The notes: generated by a model from the sequence alone, not told the origin. Shown: positions 16,442-28,013, numbered from the stretch's first letter. The stretch: DNA of 64,000 nucleotides from Vibrio quintilis (GCF_024529975.1 NZ_AP024897.1:496001-560000), one strand, 5' to 3'. A program made the numbers and translations.

Positions 16442-17728
16442 TTAGTCTTGATCGTGTTCAGTTTCGAGCTTTTTAGCTTTTTCAATCATAGGGGTGATTG
16501 TTGAGCCCTGAACCAGTATTGAAAAGACAACAACAGCGTAAGTCATGACGAGAATCAGCTCTTTGACATCAATTAGCTTATCCGGGATAACCAGAATACC
16601 TGATGGGATTGACAACGCCATTGCTAATGCAAGCCCTCCTCTGAGACCACCCCAGGTTAAGATATTGATTGACCATGGATTATACTGACGATAGCGCTTA
16701 AAACCGATATAGGCTATGAAAACACTGATATATCGGCCAGCTAAAACCAGAGGAATTGCTATCGCCATTAAAATCCAGTCTTCTTCATGAAATCTGAACA
16801 ACAACATCGACATACCAATTAACAGGAAAAGAACGCCATTCAGGAATTCATCAACCAATTCCCAAAAGTGATCCAAATGTTCTTCACTCTCTTTAGAAAA
16901 GCCTATAAAACGGGTCCAGTTCCCAATCATAATGCCGGAAACAACCATTGCCAGAGGACCAGAAACATGGATAACCTCTGCAAATGCATATCCCGCTGTT
17001 GGCACCCCAATTGTGAGCAGGAGCTCCATTGAGTGATCATTGGTTGAGCTGATCAAATAGTGAAAGAGGACACCAAGAGCAAAACCATAAATAACTCCTC
17101 CAATTGCTTCCTGAATGAATAATAAAGTCACACTACCGACTGTCGGAGTACTGGAACCAAAGGCAATAGAAAACAGGGTGACGAAAATAACCAGACCAAA
17201 TCCGTCATTAAAAAGGGATTCACCTTCAATTTGTGTTGAGATTCTGCGGGGAGCATTCAGTTTTTTTACAATCGCAAGAACAGCAATTGGATCCGTTGGA
17301 GATATTAATGCGCCAAACAGCAGGCAGTAGATCAGATGGAGATTGATTCCGATTAACAGACAAATACCATAAAGCACAAATCCAATAAAAAAGGTTGATA
17401 TTAACGTGGCCCCTAAGGCCAGAATCGTAATTTCCCACTTTTGATCTTTCAGATTGGGTAGTTTGATCCCCAGCCCTCCGGCAAAGAGCAGAAATCCTAA
17501 GATTCCTTTCAGCAGAAAATTTTCAAAGTTTATATCTGTAACCGTTTCAGTCGCAATTTGAGTTAAATGAAACCAATTGTTTTGTCCGGCAATGAGGATG
17601 ATCAATGAGAGAATCATTGATCCGGCCGTGATTGCAATGGTTGTTTGCATCCGGCTGATCTTGCTGTTGACGAATGCGATCAGCATTGCCGCAGCAGCAA
17701 GAAAACATAAAGTGTGATAGACCGACAT
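16442..17728 (-). CDS. CPA1-family Na+/H+ antiporter (NhaP type)
   Basis: The 428-residue protein is an inner-membrane cation/proton antiporter with roughly 12-13 hydrophobic segments starting at the N-terminus. The CPA1/NhaP hallmarks GALISPTDPIAV (ion-binding Thr-Asp-Pro) and EGESLFNDGFGLV (Asn-Asp of the transport site) are present, and a Gly-rich TWGGLRGGLALAMALSIP segment near residue 365 matches the family. The C-terminus is short and charged, with no TrkA-C domain. An AGAAG ribosome site precedes ATG 17728. It is divergent from metH. The ion it transports cannot be read from the sequence. Confidence 0.88.
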   Translation of the reverse strand: MSVYHTLCFLAAAAMLIAFVNSKISRMQTTIAITAGSMILSLIILIAGQNNWFHLTQIATETVTDINFENFLLKGILGFLLFAGGLGIKLPNLKDQKWEITILALGATLISTFFIGFVLYGICLLIGINLHLIYCLLFGALISPTDPIAVLAIVKKLNAPRRISTQIEGESLFNDGFGLVIFVTLFSIAFGSSTPTVGSVTLLFIQEAIGGVIYGFALGVLFHYLISSTNDHSMELLLTIGVPTAGYAFAEVIHVSGPLAMVVSGIMIGNWTRFIGFSKESEEHLDHFWELVDEFLNGVLFLLIGMSMLLFRFHEEDWILMAIAIPLVLAGRYISVFIAYIGFKRYRQYNPWSINILTWGGLRGGLALAMALSIPSGILVIPDKLIDVKELILVMTYAVVVFSILVQGSTITPMIEKAKKLETEHDQD

Positions 17729-17835
17729 TACTTGTTCTTCTTGTTAATAATAAGGTTTAAAATTTTCCTTTGATGATGAATAAATATCAATCATTTTTTC
17801 CTGTAAAAATTGCATATAGCAACTATTTTTTTTAT

Positions 17836-17859
17836 ATCCATATGGACGTCTAGATTTCT
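17836..17859. promoter_or_regulatory. Candidate MetJ operator upstream of metH
   Basis: Two adjacent octamers, GGACGTCT (7 of 8 to the AGACGTCT met box) and AGATTTCT (6 of 8), are preceded by a weaker third unit. They lie 53 bp before the metH start in the divergent antiporter-metH gap. The assignment rests on sequence similarity only. Confidence 0.4.
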
Positions 17860-17911
17860 GTATTGGGTGTGATAGGATTGTTGTAGGAAAGGAATTGAAC
17901 AGGAAAGGCAC

Positions 17912-20900
17912 ATGGCGAGTGAAGTAAAGCATCCAATAGCTGAACAGTTAGAGAAGCGTATTCTTTTGATTGATGGTGGCATGGGAACCATGATTCAGGA
18001 GCATAAACTTGATGAAGAAGAATATCGTGGGAAACGTTTTGCTGATTGGCACTGTGATTTAAAAGGAAATAATGACTTATTGGTTTTAACGCAGCCTGAG
18101 TTAATCCAGAAAATTCATGCGGCTTATCTTGAGGCCGGTGCCGATATTCTGGAAACCAATACATTTAATGCGACTTCAATTGCAATGGCTGATTATGATA
18201 TGCAGTCATTGAGTGCCGAGATTAATTATGCTGCCGCAGCACTTGCCAGAGCCGTGGCCGATGAATGGACACAAAAGACCCCGGATCATCCCCGCTTTGT
18301 AGCCGGTGTACTTGGTCCGACGAACCGGACCTGTTCAATTTCTCCGGATGTGAATGACCCCGGATACCGTAATATTACATTTGATAATTTGGTTGAGGCT
18401 TACTCCGAATCCACCCGCGCTTTAGTGAAAGGAGGGGTGGATTTAATCCTGATTGAAACGATCTTTGATACTTTAAACGCCAAAGCATGTTTGTTTGCTG
18501 TGGAATCGGTTTTTGAAGAGCTTCAGATTGAATTGCCCATTATGATTTCCGGAACAATTACAGATGCATCAGGAAGAACGCTTTCCGGCCAGACAACCGA
18601 AGCCTTTTACAACTCACTACGTCATGTGAATCCGCTTTCCTTTGGATTGAACTGTGCTCTTGGACCAGATGAACTCCGCCAGTATGTTGAGGAAATGTCG
18701 AGAATCTCTGCAACATATGTTTCAGCTCACCCAAATGCCGGGTTACCGAATGCTTTCGGGGAATATGATCTTTCTCCGGAAGATATGGCAGAACATATCG
18801 GGGAGTGGGCTCAAAGTGGTTTTCTTAATCTTGTCGGCGGATGTTGCGGCACAACACCTGAACACATCCGTCAGATGGCTCGGGCTGTTGATGGCGTGCC
18901 GCCGCGTCAGCTACCTGAGCTTTCTGTTGGCTGTCGTCTTGCCGGTTTAGAACCTTTAACGATAGAAAAAGAGTCGTTATTTGTGAATGTTGGTGAGAGA
19001 ACAAACGTGACCGGGTCTGCCCGCTTTAAGCGTTTGATTAAAGATGAATTGTACGATGAAGCTCTGGAAGTCGCCCGGCAACAGGTTGAAAATGGCGCGC
19101 AGGTTATCGATATTAATATGGATGAAGGGATGCTTGATGCCGAAGCATGTATGACCAGGTTCCTGAACCTTTGTGCTTCAGAGCCGGATATTGCCAAAGT
19201 TCCTATCATGGTTGATTCATCGAAATGGGAAGTTATTGAAGCGGGGCTGAAATGTATCCAGGGCAAAGGTATTGTGAATTCAATATCCTTAAAAGAAGGG
19301 AAAGATAAGTTTGTTGAACAGGCCCGGAAAATTCGTCGCTATGGTGCCGCCGTTGTTGTCATGGCTTTTGATGAAGATGGTCAGGCAGATACAAGAGAAA
19401 GAAAACTTGAAATTTGTACACAGGCTTACCGGATATTAGTTGATGAAGTTGGGTTCCCACCGGAAGATATTATCTTTGATCCGAATATTTTTGCCATAGC
19501 AACAGGGATTGAAGAGCACAATAATTATGCTGTGGACTTTATTAATGCCGTGGCAGATATCAAGCGTGATCTGCCTCATGCCATGATTTCTGGCGGTGTC
19601 TCCAATGTGTCTTTCTCATTCCGTGGCAACAACTATGTCCGTGAGGCAATTCATGCTGTTTTCCTTTATCACTGCTTTAAAAATGGCATGGATATGGGGA
19701 TCGTGAATGCAGGACAGCTTGAGATTTACGACAATGTACCTGAAAAATTGCGTCACGCTGTTGAAGATGTGGTTTTAAACCGCAGTCCGGATGCAACAGA
19801 GAGATTACTCGACCTGGCCGATGAATACCGGGAAAATGCAGTAGGAAAGAAAGATGATACATCATCTCATGAGTGGCGCTCGTGGGATGTGGCAAAACGG
19901 CTTGAATATGCATTGGTTAAAGGGATTACCGAGTTTATTACTGAAGATACCGAAGAAGCCCGGCAGCAGGCAGTGAAAACTTTAGATGTAATCGAAGGCC
20001 CATTAATGGATGGGATGAATGTTGTTGGTGACTTGTTTGGCGAAGGAAAAATGTTCCTGCCTCAGGTTGTTAAATCAGCCCGGGTTATGAAGCAAGCCGT
20101 TGCATACCTTGAGCCCTATATTGAAGATGAGAAAGAAGCAGGTGCTTCTAACGGTAAGATCTTGATGGCAACCGTAAAAGGTGATGTTCACGATATCGGA
20201 AAGAATATTGTCGGGGTTGTTCTTCAGTGTAATAACTACGAGATCATCGATCTTGGCGTGATGGTGCCATGTGAAAAAATATTAAAAGTCGCTAAAGAAG
20301 AAAATGTCGATATTATCGGGTTATCTGGTTTGATCACGCCTTCACTGGATGAAATGGTCCATGTTGCGAAAGAGATGGAGCGACAGGGGTTTACAATTCC
20401 ACTGATGATTGGTGGCGCTACAACATCAAAAGCACATACAGCGGTAAAAATCGAACAAAACTATAAACACCCGGTTGTGTATGTGAGTAATGCTTCAAGA
20501 GCTGTTGGTGTCTGTACATCACTATTATCTGATGAACTACGTCCTGCATTTGTTGAAAAACTGGATCTGGACTATGACAGAGTCCGGGAGCAACACGCGC
20601 GTAAGACCCCAAGAACAAAGCCGGTTACATTAGCACAAGCCAGAGAAAATTCAGTTAAGATTGACTGGAACAGTTATACGCCTCCCGCTCCCGTCAATAG
20701 TCAGATTCAGGTATTTGACGATTTTGATGTCTCAATATTACGCGAGTATATTGACTGGACGCCATTTTTCATGACGTGGTCGCTTTCAGGCAAGTACCCT
20801 GCAATTTTAGAGCATGAAGAAGTTGGAGAGGAAGCCCGGAGGTTGTTCGATGATGCGAATGAGTTTTTAGATCGTATCGAAAAAGAAGGTTTAATCAAAG

Positions 20901-21592
20901 CACGGGGTATTTGTGCATTATTTCCGGCAGCCAGTGTGGGGGATGATATTCAGGTTTTCACTGACGATAGCAGAACAGAAATCGCCTGTACCTTGCATCA
21001 TTTGCGGCAACAGACAGAAAAGCCGAAAGGCGCTAACTATTGTCTTTCTGATTATATAGCCCCTTTGTTCACCGGTAAAAAAGACTGGATTGGTGCTTTT
21101 GCAGTGACTGCCGGTATCGGGGAAAGAGAGTTATCTGATGCCTATAAAGCTGCCGGTGATGATTATAATGCAATTATGATTCAGGCAGTTGCTGATCGTC
21201 TGGCTGAAGCGTTTGCTGAATATTTGCATGAGCGGATAAGAAAAGATATTTGGGGGTATGCTGCAGATGAGCAATTATCTCAGGATGAATTAATCCGGGA
21301 AAAATATCAGGGAATTCGACCGGCACCGGGTTACCCTGCCTGCCCTGAACATACGGAGAAAGAGCCTATCTGGCAGTTACTTGATGTGGAAAAAAATATC
21401 GGAATGACACTTACGACAAGCTATGCAATGTGGCCGGGTGCTTCCGTTTCTGGCTGGTATTTCTCACATCCTGATTCAAGATATTTTGCGGTTGCCAAAA
21501 TTCAGGATGACCAGGTTGATGATTACGCGGCACGAAAAGGCTGGACCCGGGAAGAAGCTGAGAAGTGGCTGGCGCCGAATATGACAGAGTAA
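17912..21592 (+). CDS. metH: Cobalamin-dependent methionine synthase
   Basis: The 1226-residue, four-module cytoplasmic enzyme transfers a methyl group from 5-methyltetrahydrofolate via cobalamin to homocysteine. The homocysteine domain (about 1-350) shows the zinc ligands in FGLNCALG (Cys248) and GGCCGTT. The pterin domain follows from [11 protein letters not shown]. The cobalamin module has [10 protein letters not shown] with His760 as lower cobalt ligand. The C-terminal S-adenosylmethionine reactivation domain has [12 protein letters not shown]. Length equals the family norm. The start is preceded by AGGAAAGG. It is a single-gene unit, convergent with lysC. Confidence 0.98.
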   Translation: MASEVKHPIAEQLEKRILLIDGGMGTMIQEHKLDEEEYRGKRFADWHCDLKGNNDLLVLTQPELIQKIHAAYLEAGADILETNTFNATSIAMADYDMQSLSAEINYAAAALARAVADEWTQKTPDHPRFVAGVLGPTNRTCSISPDVNDPGYRNITFDNLVEAYSESTRALVKGGVDLILIETIFDTLNAKACLFAVESVFEELQIELPIMISGTITDASGRTLSGQTTEAFYNSLRHVNPLSFGLNCALGPDELRQYVEEMSRISATYVSAHPNAGLPNAFGEYDLSPEDMAEHIGEWAQSGFLNLVGGCCGTTPEHIRQMARAVDGVPPRQLPELSVGCRLAGLEPLTIEKESLFVNVGERTNVTGSARFKRLIKDELYDEALEVARQQVENGAQVIDINMDEGMLDAEACMTRFLNLCASEPDIAKVPIMVDSSKWEVIEAGLKCIQGKGIVNSISLKEGKDKFVEQARKIRRYGAAVVVMAFDEDGQADTRERKLEICTQAYRILVDEVGFPPEDIIFDPNIFAIATGIEEHNNYAVDFINAVADIKRDLPHAMISGGVSNVSFSFRGNNYVREAIHAVFLYHCFKNGMDMGIVNAGQLEIYDNVPEKLRHAVEDVVLNRSPDATERLLDLADEYRENAVGKKDDTSSHEWRSWDVAKRLEYALVKGITEFITEDTEEARQQAVKTLDVIEGPLMDGMNVVGDLFGEGKMFLPQVVKSARVMKQAVAYLEPYIEDEKEAGASNGKILMATVKGDVHDIGKNIVGVVLQCNNYEIIDLGVMVPCEKILKVAKEENVDIIGLSGLITPSLDEMVHVAKEMERQGFTIPLMIGGATTSKAHTAVKIEQNYKHPVVYVSNASRAVGVCTSLLSDELRPAFVEKLDLDYDRVREQHARKTPRTKPVTLAQARENSVKIDWNSYTPPAPVNSQIQVFDDFDVSILREYIDWTPFFMTWSLSGKYPAILEHEEVGEEARRLFDDANEFLDRIEKEGLIKARGICALFPAASVGDDIQVFTDDSRTEIACTLHHLRQQTEKPKGANYCLSDYIAPLFTGKKDWIGAFAVTAGIGERELSDAYKAAGDDYNAIMIQAVADRLAEAFAEYLHERIRKDIWGYAADEQLSQDELIREKYQGIRPAPGYPACPEHTEKEPIWQLLDVEKNIGMTLTTSYAMWPGASVSGWYFSHPDSRYFAVAKIQDDQVDDYAARKGWTREEAEKWLAPNMTE

Positions 21593-21604
21593 TATTCTCC
21601 AATG

Positions 21605-21627
21605 ACCTGAATCAGATATCTTCAGGT
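21605..21627. repeat. Degenerate copy of the Vibrio intergenic palindrome
   Basis: ACCTGAA and TTCAGGT pair across a 9-base loop, and ATCTTCAGGTTGC matches the core of the full repeats at 30664-30703 and 57373-57419. The outer TATACCCAA arms are missing. Confidence 0.45.
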
Positions 21628-21644
21628 TGCCAGGAAATAAAAAA

Positions 21645-21668
21645 GGAGGCGGGTTTCAGCCTGCCTCC
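21645..21668 (-). terminator. Rho-independent terminator of lysC
   Basis: A 9-bp stem (GGAGGCAGG/CCCGCCTCC with one G-T pair on the minus strand) is followed by TTTTTTATTT in the minus direction. It lies 33 bp after the lysC stop. The run of four A on the other side could give weak termination of metH as well. Confidence 0.85.
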
Positions 21669-21701
21669 AAAAGATACATTCTTCGTTATTGTTATCTTTT
21701 A

Positions 21702-23054
21702 TTATTCTGTTTCGAATAGTTCCTGATGCAACTGTTGAATTACATTATTTGCCTCACCTGCATCAACAAGAAAACATAGATTATGATCACTGGCACCATA
21801 ACAAATCATACGTAAATTATAGTCACCTAATGTGCTGAATACTTTTTTGGCATAGCCCTGAGTTTCCATCTGATTCCCGATTAAAGCGATTAAACTCAGA
21901 TTTCGTTCGACTTCAACATGTGCCAGTTCTTCCAGTTCAGCGCGTACAGCCAGAGGTAATTCAGGAGAGCCGCCAGATGTATCTGTCTTATCAAGTGTAA
22001 TGGAGACACTAATCTCTGAAGTTGTTACCAAATCAACGGAAATCTTGTGTTTTGCCAGAATTTCAAACACTTTGGCAAGAAAACCATAGGCATGAAACAT
22101 CTTGGCACTCCGGATAGTGACCATGGTTTGATTCGCCCGGAGAGCCAGAGCCCTGAATAACGGAGAACTTGTGACACGCTTGCGTATCCAGGTGCCGCCG
22201 TTATCAGGTTCCCGGGATGAACCGACAAATACAGGAATTCCATGTCGCAGTGCAGGGAGCAATGTTGAAGGGTGAAGAATTTTGGCACCAAAGTTCGCCA
22301 TTTCAGAAGCTTCGCTGAAGCTGATCTCCGGAATCGGCATCGCTTTGGGAGCAATACGGGGGTCGGTTGTATAAATGCCCGGAACATCCGTCCATATCTC
22401 CAGCCCGGAGGCCTGAACAGCTTCTGCGATGAGAGCAGCAGAATAATCACTTCCACCGCGTCCCAGTGTTGTTGTATTCCCTTCCTCATCTGAGCCTATA
22501 AATCCCTGAGTAATGACTATGTGTTCTTTACAGAGAGGCGTTAATTTTTCTTTTGCTAAAGTCGCTGTTGACTCAACCTGAGGTTCAGCTCTGCCATAAT
22601 TATCATCGGTACGTAATATTTCCCGGATATCGAACCTGACAGCATCAAGACCTCTGTCTTTCATTAACTGAGTCAGAATATGTGTTGACATCAGTTCACC
22701 GCAGGCAACCAGGTGATCAGTCAGCTTATTGGTTGACTGAACCGAAGCTGCTTCAGAAAAGCTGTTGATTCTATCCAGAATGAACAGGAGATCTTCTTTA
22801 ACCTGAGATTGCTCTTTTAACTGTTCAACAATGGAGAAATGAGTTTTGTGTAACTGATCTATTAAGGCTGATCTTCTTTCGGCATCCTGAACCCCATTGG
22901 CTAATTCAACCAGTACGTTTGTCACACCAGAACAGGCACTGCTTACGACCAGTCTGGTTTCAGGATTGTTTTCTACAATGGCTGCACAACGGCTCATTGC
23001 TTCAAAATTAGCGACACTTGTTCCACCAAACTTGGCGACGTTAAATGCACTCAC
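21702..23054 (-). CDS. lysC: Lysine-sensitive aspartokinase III
   Basis: The 450-residue enzyme phosphorylates aspartate in the first step of lysine, threonine and methionine synthesis. The kinase domain shows VAKFGGTSVANFEAM, SSACSGVTNVLV and TTTLGRGGSDYSAAL. The C-terminus (from about residue 300) has two ACT-type regulatory segments (LVTTSEISVSITLD, LIALIGNQM). The frame has an earlier GTG at 23069, but GTG 23054 is preferred because GGGAGA lies 7 bp before it and the protein then begins just before the conserved KFGGTS. No homoserine dehydrogenase is fused. It is controlled by the upstream lysine riboswitch. Confidence 0.95.
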   Translation of the reverse strand: MSAFNVAKFGGTSVANFEAMSRCAAIVENNPETRLVVSSACSGVTNVLVELANGVQDAERRSALIDQLHKTHFSIVEQLKEQSQVKEDLLFILDRINSFSEAASVQSTNKLTDHLVACGELMSTHILTQLMKDRGLDAVRFDIREILRTDDNYGRAEPQVESTATLAKEKLTPLCKEHIVITQGFIGSDEEGNTTTLGRGGSDYSAALIAEAVQASGLEIWTDVPGIYTTDPRIAPKAMPIPEISFSEASEMANFGAKILHPSTLLPALRHGIPVFVGSSREPDNGGTWIRKRVTSSPLFRALALRANQTMVTIRSAKMFHAYGFLAKVFEILAKHKISVDLVTTSEISVSITLDKTDTSGGSPELPLAVRAELEELAHVEVERNLSLIALIGNQMETQGYAKKVFSTLGDYNLRMICYGASDHNLCFLVDAGEANNVIQQLHQELFETE

Positions 23055-23164
23055 GGCATGTTCTCCCACGATATCTCAAAATATAAAACTATTGCTGGTT
23101 TAACCAAGACCAGTATTCGAAGAGAGTATTTCCCAGAGCAAGTATAGAGGTGATACACGGCAGG

Positions 23165-23350
23165 TGACCTCAGAAGCTCTTCATCAGTGTGATACTAATG
23201 ACAGTTGAAGGGATTCAGCCCATTCAACCGACAAATCAAATCCGCAATTTTGACTCATCTCGGCACTGCTCCCCCTGAATGTTTTGTATTGGAGTTGAGG
23301 CTCCACAAAACATCTGCCTGGGCAGTGCTCCTCTTCCGCTGGATAGCTTG
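23165..23350 (-). ncRNA. Lysine riboswitch (L box) of lysC
   Basis: Reading the minus strand, the leader shows the conserved lysine-aptamer segments in order: GGAAGAGGAGC, GCCTCAACTCC, GGGGGAGCAGTGCCGAGATG, GGGCTGAATCCC and GAAGAGCTTCTGAGG. These correspond to the five-helix core known from E. coli and B. subtilis lysC leaders. No intrinsic terminator with a U-tract lies between the aptamer and lysC, so control is probably by ribosome-site accessibility or RNA decay. Boundaries are approximate. Confidence 0.92.
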
Positions 23351-23353
23351 GTT

Positions 23354-23382
23354 ATTGAACGTGTTTGTTCGTTGGATGTCAA
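23354..23382 (-). promoter_or_regulatory. lysC promoter
   Basis: On the minus strand a consensus -35 TTGACA (23377-23382) lies 17 bp from a -10 TTCAAT (23354-23359), placing the start a few bases before the riboswitch aptamer. The promoter sits immediately after the stop of pglL. Confidence 0.75.
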
Positions 23383-23396
23383 TGAAAAATTATGTA

Positions 23397-25115
23397 CTAA
23401 TTGTGAATAATTCTCTTATTTTGGAGTTCAGTTTTCTTCTGAATGGCCTGCACCTCAAAATCCGGGAACAGATATAGCGCTTCCAGACGGGTTTGTTCCG
23501 CATGATTTATATCTCCCATCTTCTGATAAAGATTGATGAGAGAGTGGTAATACTCCGGTCTTGGCTCTCTTCTGATGAGATTAAGAAGCCAGGGCTTAAA
23601 TGAGTCCAGCTGTTTTGTTTCTGTTTTTTTCAGTGCATAAGCAAGCCGGGCCTGCATGAGGCTATCTTCCCAGATAAATGGATGATTGATGATATTTAGC
23701 CAGCGTCTATCATGGGTGCTTTTATACTGGCTCAATGCATATTGAGTTGCGAGCACACCTCCCATATAACAACATGTTGTGGCTGGCAGTATATAAATAA
23801 TAATATGAATAAGCCTGATAGCAATCGGTTTGAGGTCTATGTTCTTATATTTCGCAACACGCTGGTCGGTCCAGAATAATAAAATTACAAACGTTATCCA
23901 GTGTATGCTTGAGAGGGCAAACACATTGTCCAGTTGGCTATGAAGTGCAATAGGGAACAGTAAGGATAGAGTGGCAAGGCGTGTCTTTGATTTTGCGTAA
24001 TAAATTCTCAGCAATATAAATAAAACGGCAAGAAGCATGGCCAGAACCGGGAGAATGCCCCCTTCGATTCCCCAATATAATATTTCATTGCTGGGATGGG
24101 TCAGAGCGGGTTGAGGTGCCGGATAACTCTGATTCAGTTGATGCTGGCGTGCACTGTACAGAACATACTCTTCTTCAAACTGTCCGTATCCATAGCCAGT
24201 AAATGGTTTTTCAATGAACATGTCAGAAGTCTGCTCCAGACTGACTTTCAAATGCTCAATACCTTTCAGGCCATCAGGATGAAAAGGTTGTGGATGAAAA
24301 AAACACAGCGTAGAAATACCTAAAATGATTCCTGTCGCAGTTGATGCAGACCATCCCCATAGTCTCTTTCTGCTGGCAAATCTGTATAAATAGGGAAAAA
24401 TAATACAAATGCCTAAAATCGCAGAACTCCATCCGATGAGAGAGAGCGTCAGAATAATAAGTGGAATGCAGACTAATGGTGTCAGGTATAATAAGCTCGC
24501 GATACTGACTTGTTTTTGATATTTCTTCAGATGTCGGCAAAGCAGGTAACCGGAGGCAAGTAGCCCGGTTGACAGAAATGTTGCAAATGTATTCGCGGTA
24601 GGAAATACACCCCAGAGGTTTACTGTTGAAAGATTTTCACTCGTCAGAATTTGACAGTAAGCAATGGCTCCTTCCAGTAAGCACGCCAGAACAATAAACC
24701 ATATGAGTCGGTTCTTTTGCTTGTTGGAAAAAATAAATTGCTGAATGGATAAGAAGAGTAAGAACCCGCCCCATAGTGCAAGAATACGATAAATACTGCC
24801 TTCAAATGAGGATTGACTGTAAACCACAGGAAATGTCATTAATATGCAGCAAAGGAGTAAGCCAACTGATAGTTTTGAATACCTTACTTTCTTTGTCCGG
24901 ATGCTTTGCAGTAAGCCAATGGAAATACAAAAACTGACAGAAATCCAGCTCATGACATTACTGGGAAGCTCTAGTCCTGTTCCGGTGAAGTGATGCAGTG
25001 GAACATGAAAAGCAACCAGATACATAAACCCTACGGCATATATAAAAGATCGGTTCAGAGGTGGTTTTTTAGGGGACGGTGCCAGATTCGTCCCCCGGAT
25101 GAGTACTATCGCCAT
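23397..25115 (-). CDS. pglL: O-oligosaccharyltransferase / O-antigen ligase family membrane protein (PglL-like)
   Basis: The 572-residue inner-membrane protein has about 12 transmembrane segments and a large periplasmic loop of the Wzy/WaaL/PglL fold. It is likely to transfer lipid-linked glycans to periplasmic proteins. The loop contains TGYGYGQFEEEY and THPSNEILYWGIEGG, whose His matches the conserved catalytic-type His of PglL enzymes. The C-terminal ~120 residues are TPR-like and match the PglL-associated C-terminal domain. Its place between lysC and uvrA is the same as that of the V. cholerae PglL gene, the main basis for the symbol. Glycan and protein substrates cannot be inferred. The start is preceded by only a weak ribosome site. 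Confidence 0.82.
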   Translation of the reverse strand: MAIVLIRGTNLAPSPKKPPLNRSFIYAVGFMYLVAFHVPLHHFTGTGLELPSNVMSWISVSFCISIGLLQSIRTKKVRYSKLSVGLLLCCILMTFPVVYSQSSFEGSIYRILALWGGFLLFLSIQQFIFSNKQKNRLIWFIVLACLLEGAIAYCQILTSENLSTVNLWGVFPTANTFATFLSTGLLASGYLLCRHLKKYQKQVSIASLLYLTPLVCIPLIILTLSLIGWSSAILGICIIFPYLYRFASRKRLWGWSASTATGIILGISTLCFFHPQPFHPDGLKGIEHLKVSLEQTSDMFIEKPFTGYGYGQFEEEYVLYSARQHQLNQSYPAPQPALTHPSNEILYWGIEGGILPVLAMLLAVLFILLRIYYAKSKTRLATLSLLFPIALHSQLDNVFALSSIHWITFVILLFWTDQRVAKYKNIDLKPIAIRLIHIIIYILPATTCCYMGGVLATQYALSQYKSTHDRRWLNIINHPFIWEDSLMQARLAYALKKTETKQLDSFKPWLLNLIRREPRPEYYHSLINLYQKMGDINHAEQTRLEALYLFPDFEVQAIQKKTELQNKRIIHN

Positions 25116-25184
25116 TTTCTGCTGATTTCATTCATATATGTTCGGATTCAGAAAACCTAACATGCAAAGTTTGTATGAGTTCTT

Positions 25185-28013
25185 CTATCTTAACATAGGT
25201 TGTAGAAATCTTGCGGTATGAGAGCCTTCAATTTCGGAGACTTCTTCAGGTGTTCCCTGTGCAATAATTTTTCCGCCGCCCTGGCCACCTTCCGGCCCCA
25301 GATCGATGATCCAGTCGGCAGTCTTGATGACATCAAGGTTATGTTCAATCACAATCACGGTATTACCATGATTCCTTAGCCGGTGAAGAACACTCAGGAG
25401 CTGTTGTATATCATGAAAATGCAGTCCTGTTGTGGGCTCATCCAGAATGTACAATGTTTTTCCGGTATCTCGCTTGGAGAGTTCTCTGGCCAGTTTGATT
25501 CTTTGTGCTTCACCTCCGGAAAGAGTGGTTGCAGCCTGGCCCAGACGAATATAGGACAAACCAACATCTATGAGTGTTTGTAGTTTTCTGGCGATGACCG
25601 GAACAGGATCAAAAAATGTTCTCGCATCCTCGACAGTCATACTCAGAACTTCATCAATTGTTTTTCCTTTATATTTAACCTCAAGCGTTTCCCTGTTGTA
25701 TCGTTTACCTTTACACACATCACAAGGGACATAAACATCAGGTAAAAAATGCATCTCAACTTTAATTACCCCGTCACCCTGACATGCTTCACACCGCCCG
25801 CCTCTCACATTAAAACTAAACCGCCCGGGTTTATATCCGCGGGAGCGGGACTCCTGAGTGCCGGCAAACAGCTCCCTGATTGGTGTAAAAATACCTGTGT
25901 ATGTTGCCGGGTTTGAACGGGGAGTCCGGCCAATTGGACTCTGGTCGATATCAATGACCTTGTCAAAGTGTTCAAGTCCTTTGACTTTTTTATAGGCGGC
26001 AGGTTCAGCTGTTGTTGCCCCGTTTAAAGCTGTGTGCGCAATTTTAAACAGTGTGTCGTTGATCAGTGTTGATTTCCCTGAGCCGGAAACACCAGTGACA
26101 CATGTGAATAATCCAACCGGAACTGAAAGATTTACCTGCTTCAGGTTATTTCCGCTTGCCCCTGTCAGCTCGAGAACTTTGTCTGGATTTTTAGGGGTTC
26201 TTTCTGCCGGAATTTCAATTTTTTTGCTTCCGTTCAGATAACATCCGGTTAAGGATTCGGGCTGATTGATAATGTCTTCAAAAGTTCCTTCAGCAACAAC
26301 ATGACCACCATGAACACCTGCGCCGGGACCAATATCTATAATATGATCGGCTGAGCGAATCGCATCTTCATCGTGTTCAACTACAATGACGGTATTCCCT
26401 AAATCTCTCAGGTGAGTCAGCGTTTTAAGGAGCCTTTCGTTATCCCGTTGGTGAAGGCCGATAGATGGCTCATCTAAAACATACATGACACCAACTAATC
26501 CGGCGCCTATCTGACTGGCAAGGCGGATTCGCTGGGCTTCTCCACCTGATAGTGTTTCTGCACTCCGTGATAAATTGAGGTAATTCAGACCAACATTGAC
26601 CAGAAATTGTAAGCGGTCATTGATTTCTTTCATGACTTTTTCTGCAATTCTGGCTTTCTGGCCCTCCAGCTGGAGTGATTCGAAAAAACAGAGTGCATCA
26701 GAGATGCTGAGTTCTACAATTTCCGGTAACGTCGTTTCATTCACAAAAACATTGCGTGCTTCTTTGCGAAGACGGGTTCCATGACATGAGGCACAGGGCT
26801 TGGTAGATATAAATTTAACCAGTTCTTCCCGGACACTGTTGGATTCAGTTTCTTTATATCGTCTTTCGAGATTATTCAGAATACCTTCGAAAGGATGATG
26901 TTTGACACGGATATCCCCCCGGTCATTGACGTATTTAAACTCAATCGACTGTGTGCCGGAGCCTTTTAAAATAATATCCTGAATTTTTTTCGGTAATGTC
27001 TCAAATGGACTGTCCAGGTCAAAATCATAATGTTCAGCCAGAGAGGTCAGCATCTGAAAGTAATAGAAATTTTTCTTATCCCAACCGCGGATGGCTCCCT
27101 GAGCCAGACTGAGTGTTTTATCCTGAATCACCCGAGAAGGATCAAAGTATTGTTGAACGCCTAAGCCATCACACGTATGGCAGGCGCCAGCGGGATTATT
27201 GAATGAAAAAAGCCGGGGTTCTAACTCTTGCATACTATAACCGCAATGGGGGCAGGCAAAGTTAGAGGAAAAAACAATTTCATCACCTGAGCCATCCATC
27301 GGGCTGACGACGACAACACCGCCGGAGAGTTCCAGCGCTGTTTCAAATGATTCAGCCAGGCGTTGTTTCAGTTCATCCCGCACCTTAAATCTGTCGACGA
27401 TGACTTCAATCGTATGCTTTTTATGTAATTCGAGTGTTGGCGGATCGGATAAGTCACAGGTTTCTCCATCTATACGCGCCCGGATAAATCCCTGAGCGGC
27501 AAGGTTAGCTAATGTTTTTACGTGCTCACCTTTGCGCTCTTTAATGATTGGGGCGAGCAGCATCATTTTAGACCCTTCGGGGAGCTCTAAAACTTTATCC
27601 ACCATTTGGCTGATTGTTTGTGCTGCAAGGGGAACCTTATGTGTTGGACATCGTGGCTCACCGATGCGGGCATAAAGAAGACGAAGATAATCATAAACTT
27701 CGGTGATTGTGCCGACTGTCGAACGGGGATTATGAGACGTCGATTTTTGTTCTATAGAAATTGCGGGGGACAGCCCTTCAATATGTTCAACATCAGGCTT
27801 CTCCATCAGAGAAAGAAACTGTCTTGCATAAGCAGAAAGGGACTCAACATAGCGTCTTTGTCCTTCAGCATACAGTGTATCGAATGCAAGGGATGATTTA
27901 CCTGAACCTGAAAGTCCAGTGATGACAATGAGTTTATCCCGGGGGATTGTCAGGTTGATATTTTTGAGGTTATGAGTGCGGGCACCTCTGACTTCTATAC
28001 TGTCCATCTTCAT
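25185..28013 (-). CDS. uvrA: Excinuclease ABC subunit A
   Basis: The 942-residue damage-recognition ATPase forms the UvrA2-UvrB complex in nucleotide excision repair. It shows two ABC modules: Walker [10 protein letters not shown] near residue 33 and GVSGSGKST near 640, with signatures [12 protein letters not shown] and [12 protein letters not shown]. Zinc-finger cysteines are CPHCGYS/CHTCDG and [15 protein letters not shown]. The UvrB-binding segment [20 protein letters not shown] is intact. An alternative ATG lies two codons downstream. A LexA box about 60 bp upstream indicates SOS control. Confidence 0.98.
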   Translation of the reverse strand: MKMDSIEVRGARTHNLKNINLTIPRDKLIVITGLSGSGKSSLAFDTLYAEGQRRYVESLSAYARQFLSLMEKPDVEHIEGLSPAISIEQKSTSHNPRSTVGTITEVYDYLRLLYARIGEPRCPTHKVPLAAQTISQMVDKVLELPEGSKMMLLAPIIKERKGEHVKTLANLAAQGFIRARIDGETCDLSDPPTLELHKKHTIEVIVDRFKVRDELKQRLAESFETALELSGGVVVVSPMDGSGDEIVFSSNFACPHCGYSMQELEPRLFSFNNPAGACHTCDGLGVQQYFDPSRVIQDKTLSLAQGAIRGWDKKNFYYFQMLTSLAEHYDFDLDSPFETLPKKIQDIILKGSGTQSIEFKYVNDRGDIRVKHHPFEGILNNLERRYKETESNSVREELVKFISTKPCASCHGTRLRKEARNVFVNETTLPEIVELSISDALCFFESLQLEGQKARIAEKVMKEINDRLQFLVNVGLNYLNLSRSAETLSGGEAQRIRLASQIGAGLVGVMYVLDEPSIGLHQRDNERLLKTLTHLRDLGNTVIVVEHDEDAIRSADHIIDIGPGAGVHGGHVVAEGTFEDIINQPESLTGCYLNGSKKIEIPAERTPKNPDKVLELTGASGNNLKQVNLSVPVGLFTCVTGVSGSGKSTLINDTLFKIAHTALNGATTAEPAAYKKVKGLEHFDKVIDIDQSPIGRTPRSNPATYTGIFTPIRELFAGTQESRSRGYKPGRFSFNVRGGRCEACQGDGVIKVEMHFLPDVYVPCDVCKGKRYNRETLEVKYKGKTIDEVLSMTVEDARTFFDPVPVIARKLQTLIDVGLSYIRLGQAATTLSGGEAQRIKLARELSKRDTGKTLYILDEPTTGLHFHDIQQLLSVLHRLRNHGNTVIVIEHNLDVIKTADWIIDLGPEGGQGGGKIIAQGTPEEVSEIEGSHTARFLQPMLR

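Noticed and set aside
23205..23477. A 90-codon open frame on the + strand over the lysC leader.
   Set aside because: It is antisense to the lysine riboswitch and the lysC promoter, has no ribosome site and runs into pglL.
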